Source: Xylogone sp. PMI_703 (Eukaryota; Ascomycota; Leotiomycetes). From it: a stretch of DNA of 64,000 nt. A program made the translations under genes and the position numbers. Below, in pieces: positions 45,269 through 58,773 of the stretch. Below the pieces are notes generated by a model that worked only from the letters and a program-made list of their open reading frames with translations, did no database searches and was not told where the DNA came from. The stretch is from the NCBI GenBank assembly GCA_021399445.1, contig JAJTUQ010000004.1, positions 6,324,001-6,388,000 on the forward strand, read 5' to 3'. Every line of letters starts with the position of its first letter. Position 1 is the first letter of the stretch.

Positions 45269-45731
45269 TATCCCCCCATAATACTTGTCACTCAATCCAC
45301 AGGCCCCTGTTCTGACACTCTCATTTGCTCAAACCCCGGTATACGAGGTCAAAAAAATCATCAGAATTTCCTAATTAAGATTATAAGGTCCTTGCGTGCC
45401 TTATCTAAATCTTACGCGGAGCCCGTGCTGAGGTTGCAATATTCCAGTTTTGCCCTTGTGGGTGACAAGTATTAAGGGGGGTGATAGTATCAATCAAAGA
45501 GGAAAACAAGGTCTTCGCAGTGCTCTCATATCTCCTAAAGTGCCATTATAACAGCCACAGTAATCCTAGTGTCTGCTCGGCATGGGATGCATGGGGAGGA
45601 GGGGAGTTGGTGAAGTACTAGCTATAAGGAGATCAACCTTATAATGCAGTAATACTGTACTGTATTGCTTTAGAAAGGATAAGTTAGCAAAATTGGATCA
45701 TGCTCACACCGCTAACTATTAAATTATCACA

Positions 45732-45743
45732 TTCGTATACGAA
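45732..45743. promoter_or_regulatory. Perfect 12-bp palindrome upstream of the O-methyltransferase
   Basis: TTCGTATACGAA lies 15 bp upstream of a TATA box and about 115 bp before the O-methyltransferase ATG. Its location suits an operator for a dimeric regulator, but no factor is known for it. Confidence 0.35.
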
Positions 45744-45758
45744 CGACAGACTAGCAAA

Positions 45759-45766
45759 TATAAATA
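45759..45766 (+). promoter_or_regulatory. TATA box of the O-methyltransferase gene
   Basis: TATAAATA about 93 nt upstream of the ATG at 45859, followed by an A/T- and CT-rich leader. Confidence 0.55.
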
Positions 45767-45858
45767 ATGACCTGTTTAAGTAGGCTTGAGTATTCTCTCT
45801 TTTAAATATAACAAACTGTAAGATACTCTCTCAGAGCCAAAACTCCCAGATAGCGCCA

Positions 45859-47323
45859 ATGGAATCCTCTCAGAATTCTCCATTGTCGGGTTTAGCGACG
45901 AAGATTTTAGATCTAACCCGAGAGTTAGATCATTTGATTCTTACTAACAATCTTCCCAAACGCTCCTTAGACGTCAACGGACCGAGCGAATATCCTGCAA
46001 AACTGTCCAATGGCAGTGAGCTCTCCAGGGTACGATATGAGATAGTAGACGTAGCACGTAACCTCATCAATCTAGCTCTGGGCCCAAAAGAGGCCCTCTT
46101 CCAACTTAGCTTCAGTGTGAGTACCTCTAAATATCAATATTGTACGGCTGTTCCTTGGTTTGACCTATCTGTGTATTACCGCAGCATCATAATTGTGCAA
46201 GTCTAGCTGGGATAGCGCATTATTCTCTTGCGAACGCCGTTCCAATAAACGGAGCTATTTCTTATGCAGAAATCGGTTCTGTAAAATCTCTCACAGAGTT
46301 CCAGGTCCGCAGTCTTGTACGCCATGCCATCACGAACGGTATCTTCGACGAGCCAAAACCGGGCTACGTATCGCACAACGCGCTGTCAAAGCTCTTGCTA
46401 GAACCCCCCATTGCCGCGATAATAGGACATAATGCTCACGAAGTGTTTCCGGCAGCTGGAAAGATATCAGAGAGCTGGGATACATTTCCAGGGTCCGGTG
46501 ATCCCAGTGAAACCGCGTTTTCTATTTCAATGGGTAAAAGGATAGGACTCTTTGAATACATGGAGCAAAATCGTGACTCTATGGACCGGTTTAGACTGGC
46601 AATGACAGGGCTCACAAGTGGTGGGGCTCATGACAAGCAACATCTCGTAAAAGGATACAAATGGGGTAAGCTGGCAGATGGATCAACTGTGGTAGATGTA
46701 AGTATCCCTTACATTGACAGTATAACAACTGTGTCCCATGTAAGCTCATATGATACAGGTGGGTGGGTCTGAGGGATACGTCGGCATCGCTTTGGTGGAA
46801 GAGTACCCATCACTAAACGTGATAATTCAAGATCTTCCAGGCGTGGTTACTCAAGGCGAAAAACATCTCCTAGACCACCTGAGAAGCAAAGTCCATTTTG
46901 AAGCACATGACTTCTTTTTACCACAAACTCAAGAAGCAGATGTCTATCTTCTCCGTCATATCTTGCACGATTGGTCTGATAAGTACTGCATCACAATTCT
47001 CCAGCATATAGCAGCAAAAATGAAACCTAACTCGTGTATTATCATCAATGATGCGGTCATGGGTGAGATGGTAGATACCACCAAATGTGAGTTTCGTATG
47101 ATGAGGTACAATCCACATCCTTCAGAACTTGTGGCAGTACTAACATGTATTCACCTATAGTGCAATGAATTTACAGATGATTACGCTCTTTAATGCAAAG
47201 GAGCGAACCTTGACGGATTGGAAGACTCTCTTCGCACAGGCCGATTCAAGGCTTATCTTGAAATCCGTTCACACTCCAGACGGCAGTGAGATGGCAATTA
47301 TGGAAGTTGGATTGAGAAAATAG
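45859..47323 (+). CDS. SAM-dependent O-methyltransferase (secondary-metabolism type)
   Basis: Four exons (45859-46116, 46185-46697, 46759-47105 and 47161-47323) give 426 aa. The N-terminal part is the helical dimerisation and substrate domain (ALFQLSF, then HHNCASLAGIAHYSLANAVP). The SAM-binding motif VVDVGGSEGYVG spans the second intron, followed by VIIQDLPGVV. The catalytic histidine lies in LRHILHDWSD. The tail AMNLQMITLFNAKERTLTDW is the usual C-terminal motif. Members methylate hydroxyl groups of polyketide or phenolic intermediates, as in sterigmatocystin-type pathways. No polyketide synthase is in this window. Promoter features include a TATA box and a perfect palindrome. Confidence 0.92.
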
Positions 47324-47743
47324 ATAATATAGTATATGTATAGTTTCTCGAAAGCCGCTTGAAAGAATATTGAAGTGTAGATTCGTTTGATCAGGCTTCT
47401 ACTTGTTTCTAAATAATATAACCTTTAGACCTCCAAGACTCAACAGCTGTACTGGGTGAGGGCTGCTGACTTACAGTACCCTGAGTAGCATCTGCAGTGT
47501 CAAGGTTGAGTTATCGTTCAATATGGGAAGTCCTGCTGTCTTTCAGTGATATCTACAAGTAGTTGAAAACCTTTTAACCTGTCCTAGATATCGAATATCG
47601 ATATACTTAAGCCACTTAGAGGCCTGATATATGATAACTAGACAGAGAATTTTGTCCAGCTAAGAACCCCCTTTTAGATCCCTTCGGACTGCATCCTCCA
47701 GATCCCGTATTCCCATTAATCAAACCCCGTAAAACTATCCCCA
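47324..47743. other. Intergenic stretch, 420 bp
   Basis: Convergent 3' flanks of the O-methyltransferase and the NicO transporter. No other feature seen. Confidence 0.55.
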
Positions 47744-49111
47744 TCACTCTATCTCGTTCGACAGTCGACTCGGTCTACTCCTTTCACCAATCCTCGACTC
47801 AGAAATGTCTGCAGTTACCTTTCCTGTCTCAAGGTCCTTGCCCACTTTAGCAGGATCGCCATATTCCGTTGCCGTAATGTCACCATAAGAATTATGAACC
47901 GAGTCAGAGTCAGCCTCTCGTAGCCTAGGGTAATACCTTCTCCGCCATGGCTTATAGAGCATGACAGAGAGGCCTCCAAACACTATGAAAGCACCACATA
48001 TTCCAGCTCCAATAACATCAAAATGGTCCCCAATTACACCTACACCATCCCAAAAAGATCCGGAAGAGAAATTTGCAATTAGGGATAACAGCTGTATGGT
48101 GCCAATGCAAACAGCAACAAAAACTGTAATGGCAGATAGCACAATTGAGTAGTATAAAATTGCAATCGGGTCGCGGGCGAATTTCGTGGAGGTATAGAGG
48201 GTCATCATGAGTGCACCGTCCGTGGTATCAATAAGGCACATCCCGACTACACATAACATAATTAGTCACTTGACCTATCACCACCCTGACAAAGAACGAG
48301 AAATGACGTCGAAATGATAAAAAAGAATTTACCACTCACCAGTAAACAATACCGGGAATATCAGTATAAGCCATAAACTTGTCCCGTTGGCCCCCTGCAG
48401 AGTTGCAATCCCCAGCAACGCAATCTCACTACTTGTATCAAACCCCATCCCAAACAACACCCCCAGGGGATACATCTTCCAAGGTCGATCAATAAGCTTA
48501 AAGACCGCCTTGAACATTCTCACCAGCACCCCGCCGCCCTCCAAGTCCAACTGTCCCGCCGTCCGCCCCTGGTCATCCTCTAGACTCCTCTCCCCCTGGA
48601 AATCCGCGCGCAGCAGCTCCCGCATTCGTCGTATAAGCTTCCACATTATCCACGCATTCCCAATTCCAAGCAGAATTAGCACACCAGCTGAGACTGCCGT
48701 CCCAATCACGCCGCCGACACGGCTGAACCCGTCGAAGCGGCTCTCGAGCTTCCCTGCTGTAGCGGCCACCACGATGCAGGTGATCACGACGATGGTGCTG
48801 TGTCCGAGACTGAACCACATGCCGACCGTCGTGGGCCGCATTCCACTGGCGATGAGACGGCGTGTCATTAGGTCAATTGCGGAGATGTGGTCGGCGTCGA
48901 GAGCATGACGGAGGCCGAGAGTGTAGGAGAGGACTGCGGTGGAGCTGAGTCTTGAATGGGAACGGAGGACGATGGCAACGGCGATCCAAGCGACGATGTT
49001 CACAACAATGATGCTGGAAATGGTACGGACGACAGGAAAGGGAAGGATGCGGACCTTAGGCGGAAGGAGGTTGATGGTGCGTTGAAGCCATTGAGAGAGT
49101 GAGAGTGCCAT
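47744..49111 (-). CDS. NicO-family high-affinity nickel/cobalt transporter
   Basis: Exons 49111-48340 and 48246-47744 give 424 aa. An in-frame ATG at 49159 would add 16 residues, but the ATG at 49111 has the better context (AAAATGG). The nickel signature HALDADH (HX4DH) is in helix 2, with GMGFDTSSEIALL and LFTVGMCLIDTTDGALM as the later conserved motifs. The intron joins the last of these exactly. About eight membrane helices, with a charged loop in the middle (ERSLEDDQGR) and a long hydrophilic C-terminus. It imports Ni2+ across the plasma membrane. In fungi the main known nickel enzyme is urease, present at 15-18 kb in this window. Confidence 0.93.
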
Positions 49112-49890
49112 TTTACTCGTTTTGTCTTCTACCTTTCGGAATTCACAACGGCAGGGCATTCAAGGAGAATATGAGTTGATAGAGATGTGAATTCTTCTCT
49201 TTTTGAACGAACAAGATGTCCACCTGGTGTGAACTTCATTTCTGATCTTTGTTTGCGGCCCTCTTTAGGGCGCTGCTTGAGGGTTACATGGTGGGGTTGG
49301 CGGTTGATTAGCTCCCAAGGTGGCAGCTGCGATAACTGATAAGATGGAGTTAATAACTTATTCCATTAATCGGTTATGGATACCCCGCGATCACGTGCAT
49401 CATTGCTCGCGCTCTGGCACCGTCGTTCATAGGAGTAGAGCGGACTGTGTTACTGGTTGCCTTCTCACGTTCTGCAATATCTCCAAGAGAAGGTCATGTC
49501 ATAACATTTTAGGAGCTGTGCTCTCAAAGCAAAGCCACATCCCTGATCTGCGTTTGGCCTTTTCGGTGAGAAAATTCTCAAATTTGAAATAAACCACATC
49601 CGCTTCTGAGAAGAATCTAACGGCATACAATCTTATTGATCGTTAACAATTGAGATAGGTGGTGTAGGTCAAAAACATATGTTAAGTGTGACTGATCATC
49701 GTGTATAGGCGAATGAGCATTTATTCAGCCTCTAGAACATTGAGGGGAGCCAGATATTCTGAAGTTAGATTACTAGTACCTTTGTTATGCTTACTCATAT
49801 AAAAAGGTATTGTAAATACCATGGGTTTGGCAGCTGAGGAATGAAGTGCATTACAGCTAACCCGTAGTTTCTAATCAACATTGACCCGTC
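49112..49890. other. Intergenic stretch, about 780 bp
   Basis: Promoter of the nickel transporter and 3' flank of the alcohol dehydrogenase. No gene, repeat or palindrome of note. Confidence 0.5.
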
Positions 49891-51187
49891 TCACAATTTC
49901 GATCCAACCCGAGCCTTTGGAGTAACAAGGATCTTAATATGGCCATCCCTATTCGTCAGAAGCTCTTCAAATCCCTTTTCTACGACATCTTCCAATGATA
50001 TTCTACTTGTGATCATATTTCCAATATCTTTGAATTTGCCTTTAGACATATTCAGTTGATTATTTTGCGATAATATACTCTTGAGTCGGTTCTCTTACCT
50101 GCAACAAAAGCTTCCACTGTCTCCCTGAAATCTTTATCATCATATGCTAATGAAGACTTTAAAACAAGTTCTTTTACCAATACGGTTGAGGTTTGAAGAG
50201 TTATCTTTGTAAAGTTAAGAGAAGGTGCACGGATAATGTTGGGGATATTCTTACCGCAGTTTCAGGGATAGCGATGTTGACATATACCCCTTTGAAGCGA
50301 AGGCTGTCTAGGGCGTTATTCATTCCATGCTGTGTACCTGCGCAGTCAAATCCAACTGCTACTCCATGGTTCTCAGTAAGTTTGCGGCATTCTGTTGCAA
50401 TACTAGTTTCCCGGGGGTTTAGGACGGTGTCAGCAATTGTCTTGAGGAAGTCATGTCGTTTACGGGTTGGCTCTGAAATGATGATATTAGTAGCACCCCA
50501 TGCCCTTAGCACGTGGATGACAGCAACTCCTATGGGACCTCCACCAACAACAAGGACTGGAGTGCTTTTCCAATCCGTAATTCCCGATAACCGGACAGCA
50601 TGCCATGCTACAGCGATTGGTTCAAGAACAGCTGCTACACTCAGGTCCACCGAATCAGGCAAAACGTGAAGCATGGTTGGATCTACTGCTACAATCTCTG
50701 AAAGGCCTCCTCCGCCACCAGAAATTCCTAGAAATCCTAATTTCTCACAGCCATTAGTTGCGCTATTTTGACACTGCTTGCAGGAAGAGCAGTAGAGCCG
50801 AGGGTCAATCATTACTGCTTGACCCTTCTTCAGGGAAGACGTCCTGGGCGCTTGGATAATACGGCCGGTGAATTCGTGTCCCATGATCACAGGCAACTTC
50901 TCGCCGGATAGGGGATGTGGCCCTGATTTGTCGGATGGGATGCTTAACGGCCCTAGTATGGCAAGAAAGCGTTTGGTGAGAACGTGAGCTTTCACAAGAT
51001 CGGTTGATCACTGAAGCATATGATGAAAGGGCAAATGCCATCACCAACCAATGGCATATTCATGCAAATCACTTCCGCAAATTCCACACCATTCCACCGC
51101 TACAAGTGCCTTTTCGTCATTTCCTACAGGTATGCCAACGTCCTCCACTCTAATGTCTCGTGCTCCATAGAATCGTGCTGCTTTCAT
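49891..51187 (-). CDS. Zinc-containing medium-chain dehydrogenase (sorbitol / butanediol dehydrogenase type)
   Basis: Four exons (51187-51049, 50952-50255, 50204-50099 and 50039-49891) encode 363 aa. The catalytic zinc site is CGICGSDLHEY with MGHEFTG. The structural zinc loop has four cysteines in YCSSCKQCQNSATNGCEKLG. The Rossmann motif is VLVVGGGPIGVAV. The C-terminal exons read VAGKFKDIGNMITSRISLED and GHIKILV, as in the polyol dehydrogenase family. It would oxidise a polyol or vicinal diol with NAD(P) in the cytosol. GAL7 lies about 1.2 kb away in divergent orientation, with a dispersed repeat between. Four introns-worth of splice sites were needed to recover the full C-terminus, so shorter models would be truncated. 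Confidence 0.9.
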
Positions 51188-51640
51188 GATTATGGTTTAC
51201 TTTAGGAAGTTGCAACTACGGAGATGCGTCCAGTTACACAACTTCCGCGTGTAAATGCGGCACTGAATTCGTTATTGGTATGGTTGACCCTAAAACGGCA
51301 CCACTGATAAACAGCAAAATTTTTTGAATAGGATAAGGACGCTGAAGATATATTATAGGAACTTTTCAAGTAATATCGGCACGGCAGAGGACTACGTAAG
51401 GTCGGAGGAAACCCCGCAGATACTGATTCCACATGACTGACTCAACATGTATAAACCTATCTTTACTTGTAAACTTACCTCTCCTGAAATAAATGATACC
51501 TGCGGTGGATCAATTCAAAACTAATAGTTTAAAAGGACGCTTTGGCGAAAATTCTATATATTGACAGAAATATTTTCTTTCTTAAAGTTAATTTGGGTGG
51601 GCTTGTTGATTTGAAGAATGAATATAATTAATTAAGTATG
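51188..51640. other. Intergenic stretch, about 450 bp
   Basis: Upstream region of the alcohol dehydrogenase, AT-rich. It borders repeat copy B. Confidence 0.5.
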
Positions 51641-51880
51641 TGTCGGTTCACACGGGAACATTGTAACTAATCATACGCAACGTACGCCCGATAGTAGGGG
51701 CATTGCGTGTATTGATTGAGGTACGAAGATTCTAAGCGTAGGGGTAGCCTACGAAAGGATATAGCGAGATAGCTATAGAATACAGGTACTGCCGTGCCTT
51801 GCTGTTTATTTACGTTGCACCCCGGAATAAAGCCAGGCCACTCCGCGTCCGCACTCCTCATACAAGCATGCCAGTTAACA
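51641..51880 (+). repeat. Dispersed repeat copy B, 240 bp
   Basis: Begins TGTCGGTTCACACGGGAAC and ends CATGCCAGTTAACA. It matches copies A and C in the same order of blocks (CATACGCAACGTACGCCCGA, TTGCGTGTATTGATTGAG, CTGCCGTGCC, GCACCCCGGAATA). No ORF and no obvious target duplication. Confidence 0.8.
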
Positions 51881-52425
51881 AATATATTTGATTAATAATC
51901 TATGTAATATAATGTTCTAAAGTCATGATGAGTACTCGGTCAATGATAAGTGACGACTAGGTTGGCAGCCAATCCCACTGTAACTCTACAGCGTGAACAG
52001 AGTATCACGTGAATGTGTAGCCATTCGGGTTTTCTGCCCAACATGGATTTTCACATGCTTCAACCGATGTCCTTTCCGATCACGTGCTTGCGTCAACCTC
52101 CTCGCTCTTCTGCTCCTGGCACTGTCGTTGTGGAAAGCATCTCCAGATACGGTAGACAAGTGGTGAGCTTTGATCGTAGCTACTTTCCGTGTTCGTACGG
52201 CGGATGTATCTTGTAGGCGCACCAACCAAGCTTGAGGCCCCGAAAAATCCCCCGGACCATTGATTGGCGACTTCCGGCGCGACATCCACTCTACGTAATT
52301 TTCCTCCAAGGCCCGAACCACAGCTCGAATAAGAAGATCTCAATTCCTCAAAAATTTTCTCCTCCCTGTATCGCCCATATTTATTGTCACAGGTGCAAAA
52401 TACAGCACCAGAAAAGATAAACGCC
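51881..52425. other. GAL7 upstream region
   Basis: About 545 bp between the repeat and GAL7. Several overlapping short frames on both strands (52013-52420 plus, 51986-52679 minus) are not protein-like. No clear regulatory site identified. Confidence 0.45.
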
Positions 52426-53797
<1,372 letters not shown>

Positions 53798-54628
53798 ATC
53801 TGACTGTTGTTTTATAGAGTAGAATAGATCGATAGAATATTGTGTGCTCACAATAATAATGAAGGCATCGGCTCTTAGATGTTCTGGCGACAGTCTATGG
53901 TATGGCTGTTTTTAATGAGGCATCCGACGAACAACATACACCTCCATCTGATAAATCTTTAGACACCACAGACTATGGCTAGCTTTAAAGATCTCACGAT
54001 CGGCTGGTAATTATCCTCGACGAGCCGTAACACCGTAGTAAAAAGAACGCGCAGTAGCATGCCCCCAGCCAAGTCTCAAAACGGTGGGCTCCAAGAATGA
54101 ACACAACCAGCAAAAGCTACCCTAGTCGGCCGATATCGCAAGCAGTGCTTGGCCGAAGCAGTCCACAATGAATGCTCATGTCTACCCCCTTACCCCTTTA
54201 CGAGTCAATCTCACAGGAATGGGAAGGTCCGCGAACCCAAACTCGTGATCTAGGCATCAGGTGCCGGCGGCTTGCGAGGTGATTGGATCTTATCTTATCA
54301 GATGAAAATTTTTCCACTTGCTTGGTCAAGATCCCCACTTTCCCACAGGGACTAGTACCAAAGGTAGATTAGTGCTGCTTATTGCCGCTTTATCCTCCAA
54401 CTGAGTCCGCCATTGTGCTGGGGTTTGATATTCTGCAGCTCGGCAGCTGGGTTGCTTGATGAGATGGTCATTAATTTGTTATGGCGCGATGGCGGAGAGT
54501 TAACTTGGCATGGTAACTTATTGGTGTAGCTATGATCTTTCTGAGTTAGGAGTATCTACTATTAGGTAACCAGCATGGGATGGGTCGTCGTGGACGTGAG
54601 GGTCTTCTGCGAGATCCTCTCCTCTCAA
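53798..54628. other. Intergenic stretch, about 830 bp
   Basis: GAL7 3' flank and ABC transporter promoter. No gene or repeat seen. Confidence 0.5.
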
Positions 54629-54691
54629 ATGGCTTTCAACAACAATAATAACAACAACCACGATCATTTTCGTGATACTTCTTCTGACTGA
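54629..54691 (+). promoter_or_regulatory. Upstream ORF in the ABC transporter leader
   Basis: A 20-codon frame starting ATGGCTTTC and ending TGA at 54689-54691, 46 nt before the transporter ATG and in another frame. It encodes a run of seven asparagines. Its start context is weak, so leaky scanning is likely. Translational control of the transporter is possible. Confidence 0.45.
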
Positions 54692-54737
54692 AGCACCGGT
54701 GGTTCGAAGCTCTCGTCTGCTTCAGCACCAATTCGCC

Positions 54738-57700
54738 ATGAAGCTCTTCCGGAAGCTGGCGGGTTACCCTAGCCTGCTGGTTGCTGGCAGCCCATCCAAG
54801 GTCGATCTGGGCATGCTGCTAGTGGGCATTCTCAGTGCGATCGCATCTGGCGTGCCGTTTCCAATAATTGGAATCCTCTTCGGTCAGCTCCTGGATGACT
54901 TCAACGCGGTGACATGCGCCTCTCCCTCCGAGACGTCGAACTCGGGATCCCACTATCAGCATGATATCAACCAGAAGATCCTCCTGATTGTCTACCTCGC
55001 CATTGCCCAGTTCGTCACTATCTACGCCCATCTCCTCTGCTGGAGTCTGACTGGTGCACGACTGGCGCAGCGACTGCGAGAGAGTTACTTGAAGAACGTC
55101 CTCCGTCAGGAGCCCTCCTACTTCGACACCTTGCCGCCGGGAGATGTCGCCGCTCGACTCAATGGCGACATCCAGGCCATCCGTTCAGGCACGTCCGAGA
55201 AGGTAGGCATCTACCTGTCCAGCCTGTCCTTCTTCGTCACGGCGTACATTGTGGCTTTCATCAAAGACTCGCGACTCGCGGGGATGTTGGTCTCGCTGGT
55301 CCCGGCTTACTTCTTGATGTCGTTCGTGGGAAGCCACTACATTGAGAAGTATTCCGGGCTCATGTCAGATTATGCTGCTACCGCTGCATCAATTGCTTCT
55401 GAGGCTCTTTCGAATACTGTTGTTGTTCAAGCTTTCGGAGCTAATGCTCGTCTGGAGAACAAATTCGCCAGTGCTCTTAAGGCCTCGAGACGCGAAGGGT
55501 TGAAGAAAGCTATAGCAGTGGGTATACAGTCCGGTTTGTTATACTTTATTGCATATGGTGCAAATGGTCTGGCATTCTGGCAAGGGAGCAGGCGCATAGC
55601 GGATGCAGTTAGTCGAGACTCTCATGGAGCAACTGTCGGTGCTACGTTCACGGTGATTTTCATTCTCGTTGAAGGTTGGTTGAGCTGAGATCTTTATCCA
55701 AATGCCGTGCTAATTCAAAAGTATAATAGCGACTCTGCTCTTGAGTCAAGTCGCACCATTCCTCCATCTGTTCGGAGCAGCTATAGCCTCCTACCAAAAG
55801 TTGTACGGGGATATTCACCGGGAGCCATTGATAGATGGTACTACCGCTTCTGGACTTACCCTCTCAGATGTAACAAGTGGCTTTGACTTTAAGGACGTTT
55901 CTTTCACTTATCCTTCTAGGCCGGAGATCACCGTGCTTGATCAAGTCACTTTCAGTATTCCTCTCAAAAAGCACACCGCCATCGTTGGACTGTCGGGAAG
56001 TGGTAAATCAACTATTGCAGGTTTGGTAACAAGATTGTATGATCCCACGCAGGGAAAAATCCTCTTCAATGGTCACGATCTCCATGATCTTAATGCACGC
56101 AGTCTAAGAAGCTTCCTGAGCTTGGTACAGCAGGAGCCATCTTTGCTGGACCGCTCCCTTTTAGAGAATATCGCACATGGTTTGATGAATTCGAGTAACC
56201 CCGACCATACGCATTTAAAGGCGATGCTCCTCAGTTCAGAGCTTGCAGATATCGCAAGTGATGTGAGAGAAGGCAAAGATCTCGTGGCCTCTGCAGTGGA
56301 ACGGGGTTCACATGCTGTTGAAATTGTCACTCTTATTAGACAAGCTGCAGTGCTTGCAGATGCAGACACTTTCATTACTGCATTGCAACATGGATACGGG
56401 ACGATTGTGGGTTCCAGTGGGCGGCTGCTCAGTGGTGGCCAAAAGCAACGAGTGGCCATTGCCAGAGCCCTTGTCAAAGATCCTGCTGTTCTCATCTTGG
56501 ATGAAGCCACAGCTGCTCTGGACTCAAGAAGCGAACAACGTATTCAGCAGGCCATGTCAAACATTGCTAGCGGCAGAACAATGATCACGATTGCTCATCG
56601 TCTGTCGACAATCACCGGTGCTGACAATATTATTGTCATGCACAAGGGACAAATCGTAGAAGAAGGAACTCACTCAGAGCTGATGGCTAAGAACGGATCC
56701 TACGCGAATCTGGTCAAGCTGCAAACACTCGGATCCGTGTCAGGGAAGGACACAACAAGAGTTAGCATAGACAGTTCCAGCAAAACTGATCGCACCTCTT
56801 TAAACGATTCTGATATCGAGAAGAGTAATCTATTAGACGATACCATTGAAAACGGCGAAAAAATGGAATTCTCAACCACTGAAATCCCAGTCGTTGACTC
56901 TGCTGAACGTGAAGAAGAGCCTGAGCTTCCTACTCCATCCAAATCTCTGTGGGCTCTAATCCGAGGATATGCACCTGCTGTAAGACCGCATATCCTCATC
57001 ATTCTATTTGCTCTTCTTGGCTCAAGTATCGTCGGTGGCGCCTTCTCTGCTGAGGCCGTGATTTTCGGAAACACTGTTGGAAGCCTGGATCCCTGCAAGA
57101 GCGTATCCAGTATACGATCCAAGGGCAACTTCTATGGGCTCATGTTCTTCATACTTGCCATCATTGAGTTCTTCGCAAACGTTGTTAGTTGGTGCGGATT
57201 TGGTTGGGCCTCCGAGAAAATAGTCTACACGGTACGATTTTTATCTTTTCGATCATTGCTGGAGCAGGATCTCCAATGGCACCAGTCAGAAGGCCGAACG
57301 CCTGCTATGCTTCTTTCCTATATCACTAGAGATGGGAATGCTTTAGCTGGCCTTAGTGGCTCCGTTATTGGCACGTTATTCTCAATCACTGTTAACCTTA
57401 TCGGTGCAATTATCTTAACACATATCATTGCTTGGAAAATAGCATTGGTCTGTTTGGCTTTAGTGCCACTCCTTCTGGGTGCCGGCATCCTAGAGCTTCG
57501 AGTTATCAGCAAATTCGAGGAAAAGCATGAGGTTGCATATACCAAGTCCGTGGATATCGGCGTAGAAGCGGTCACATCTATTAAAACTATCGCATCCTTT
57601 TCACTTGAGGAGGAGACACTGCAGACTTACCGGAGGTCCTTGGACGGACCTCGCAAGGAGACATTCAGAGTCACTGTCCAAGCAAGTCTTTGGCAGGCAA

Positions 57701-58773
57701 TGACCTACTTCCTTGGAAACCTGGTAAATGCTTTAGCATATTGGTGGGGGTCCAAGCGCATTATAGCGGGCGACTACACCCAGACGCAATTCCTGATAGT
57801 TGTCTTCTCTCTCCTAGTCAGTGCATTACTCTGGAGTCAGATGTTCGCCTTTGCACCAGAGCTTACCAGTGCCCGAGCGGCGATGGCACGAATTTTGGGC
57901 CTCATCGAGATAGGGTCAGATAAGATGCAGGGACATGTGCGCATTCCATCACTTGATACTACTTCGAAGAGAAATGATCTAGAATCGATGGCTGAAGTAA
58001 AACCACCGTACCCATCTAGCGACCGAGCCTCAAGTGTGCAACTCCGCGATGTTCATTTCTCGTACCCTGCACGGCCTGACATAAAAGTGTTAAACGGCTT
58101 GAACATTGATATCCGACCAGGTCAGTTTGCTGCTCTTGTTGGACCTAGTGGTGCTGGCAAATCCACTATCATCTCGCTGGTTGAGCGATTATACACGCCG
58201 CTGTCCGGGTCAATATTGATTGACAGCGCAGATGTGACAAAAAGTCGAGACGTCACTTTCCGTGATACAATTTCTCTAGTGCCACAAGAAAGCGTGCTCT
58301 TTGAAGGAAGTATCGAGTTCAATATCAGCCTCGGTGCAAGGCCCGGTCACGAAGTATCTATGGATGATATCGTAGAGGCATGCAAGTTAGCTAACATCCA
58401 CGATACCATCCGGGCATTGCCAGAGGGCTATCAGACTCTCTGCGGGCCCAACGGCAACCAGTTCTCAGGGGGTCAAAAGCAGAGATTATCGATTGCTCGA
58501 GCCCTGGTGCGAAAGCCTAAGCTCCTGATTCTAGACGAACCCACGAGTGCCTTGGATGCGGAGTCGGAGAAGCTACTGCAGGATGGACTTGAGAAGGCTG
58601 CTAGAGGAATCACTGTGATCGCAATTGCTCATAGATTACATACGATAAGAAAGGCGGATGTGATATTCTTGATTGAAGCTGGGCAGTGTGTTGATCGTGG
58701 GTCCCATGAGGAGTTGCTTGAGAGGTCGGAAAGTTATAGAGCGAATGTCATGCATCAAACGGTAGCTGAATAG
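54738..58773 (+). CDS. ABCB-type full-length ABC transporter (MDR/Ste6-like)
   Basis: Two exons (54738-55674 and 55730-58773) encode 1326 aa in the order TMD-NBD-TMD-NBD. NBD1 has Walker A GLSGSGKST (about residues 399-407), signature LSGGQKQR, Walker B AVLILDEATAALD and the H-loop IAHRLS. NBD2 has GPSGAGKST, FSGGQKQR, KLLILDEPTSALD and IAHRLH. Both halves keep the catalytic glutamate, so two active ATP sites are expected. Six helices per TMD are consistent with hydropathy. The intron interrupts the first TMD (FILVE/ATLLLSQVAP). ABCB proteins export peptides, lipids or xenobiotics; drug resistance or mating-pheromone export are the usual fungal roles. Which applies cannot be told here. Confidence 0.94.
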
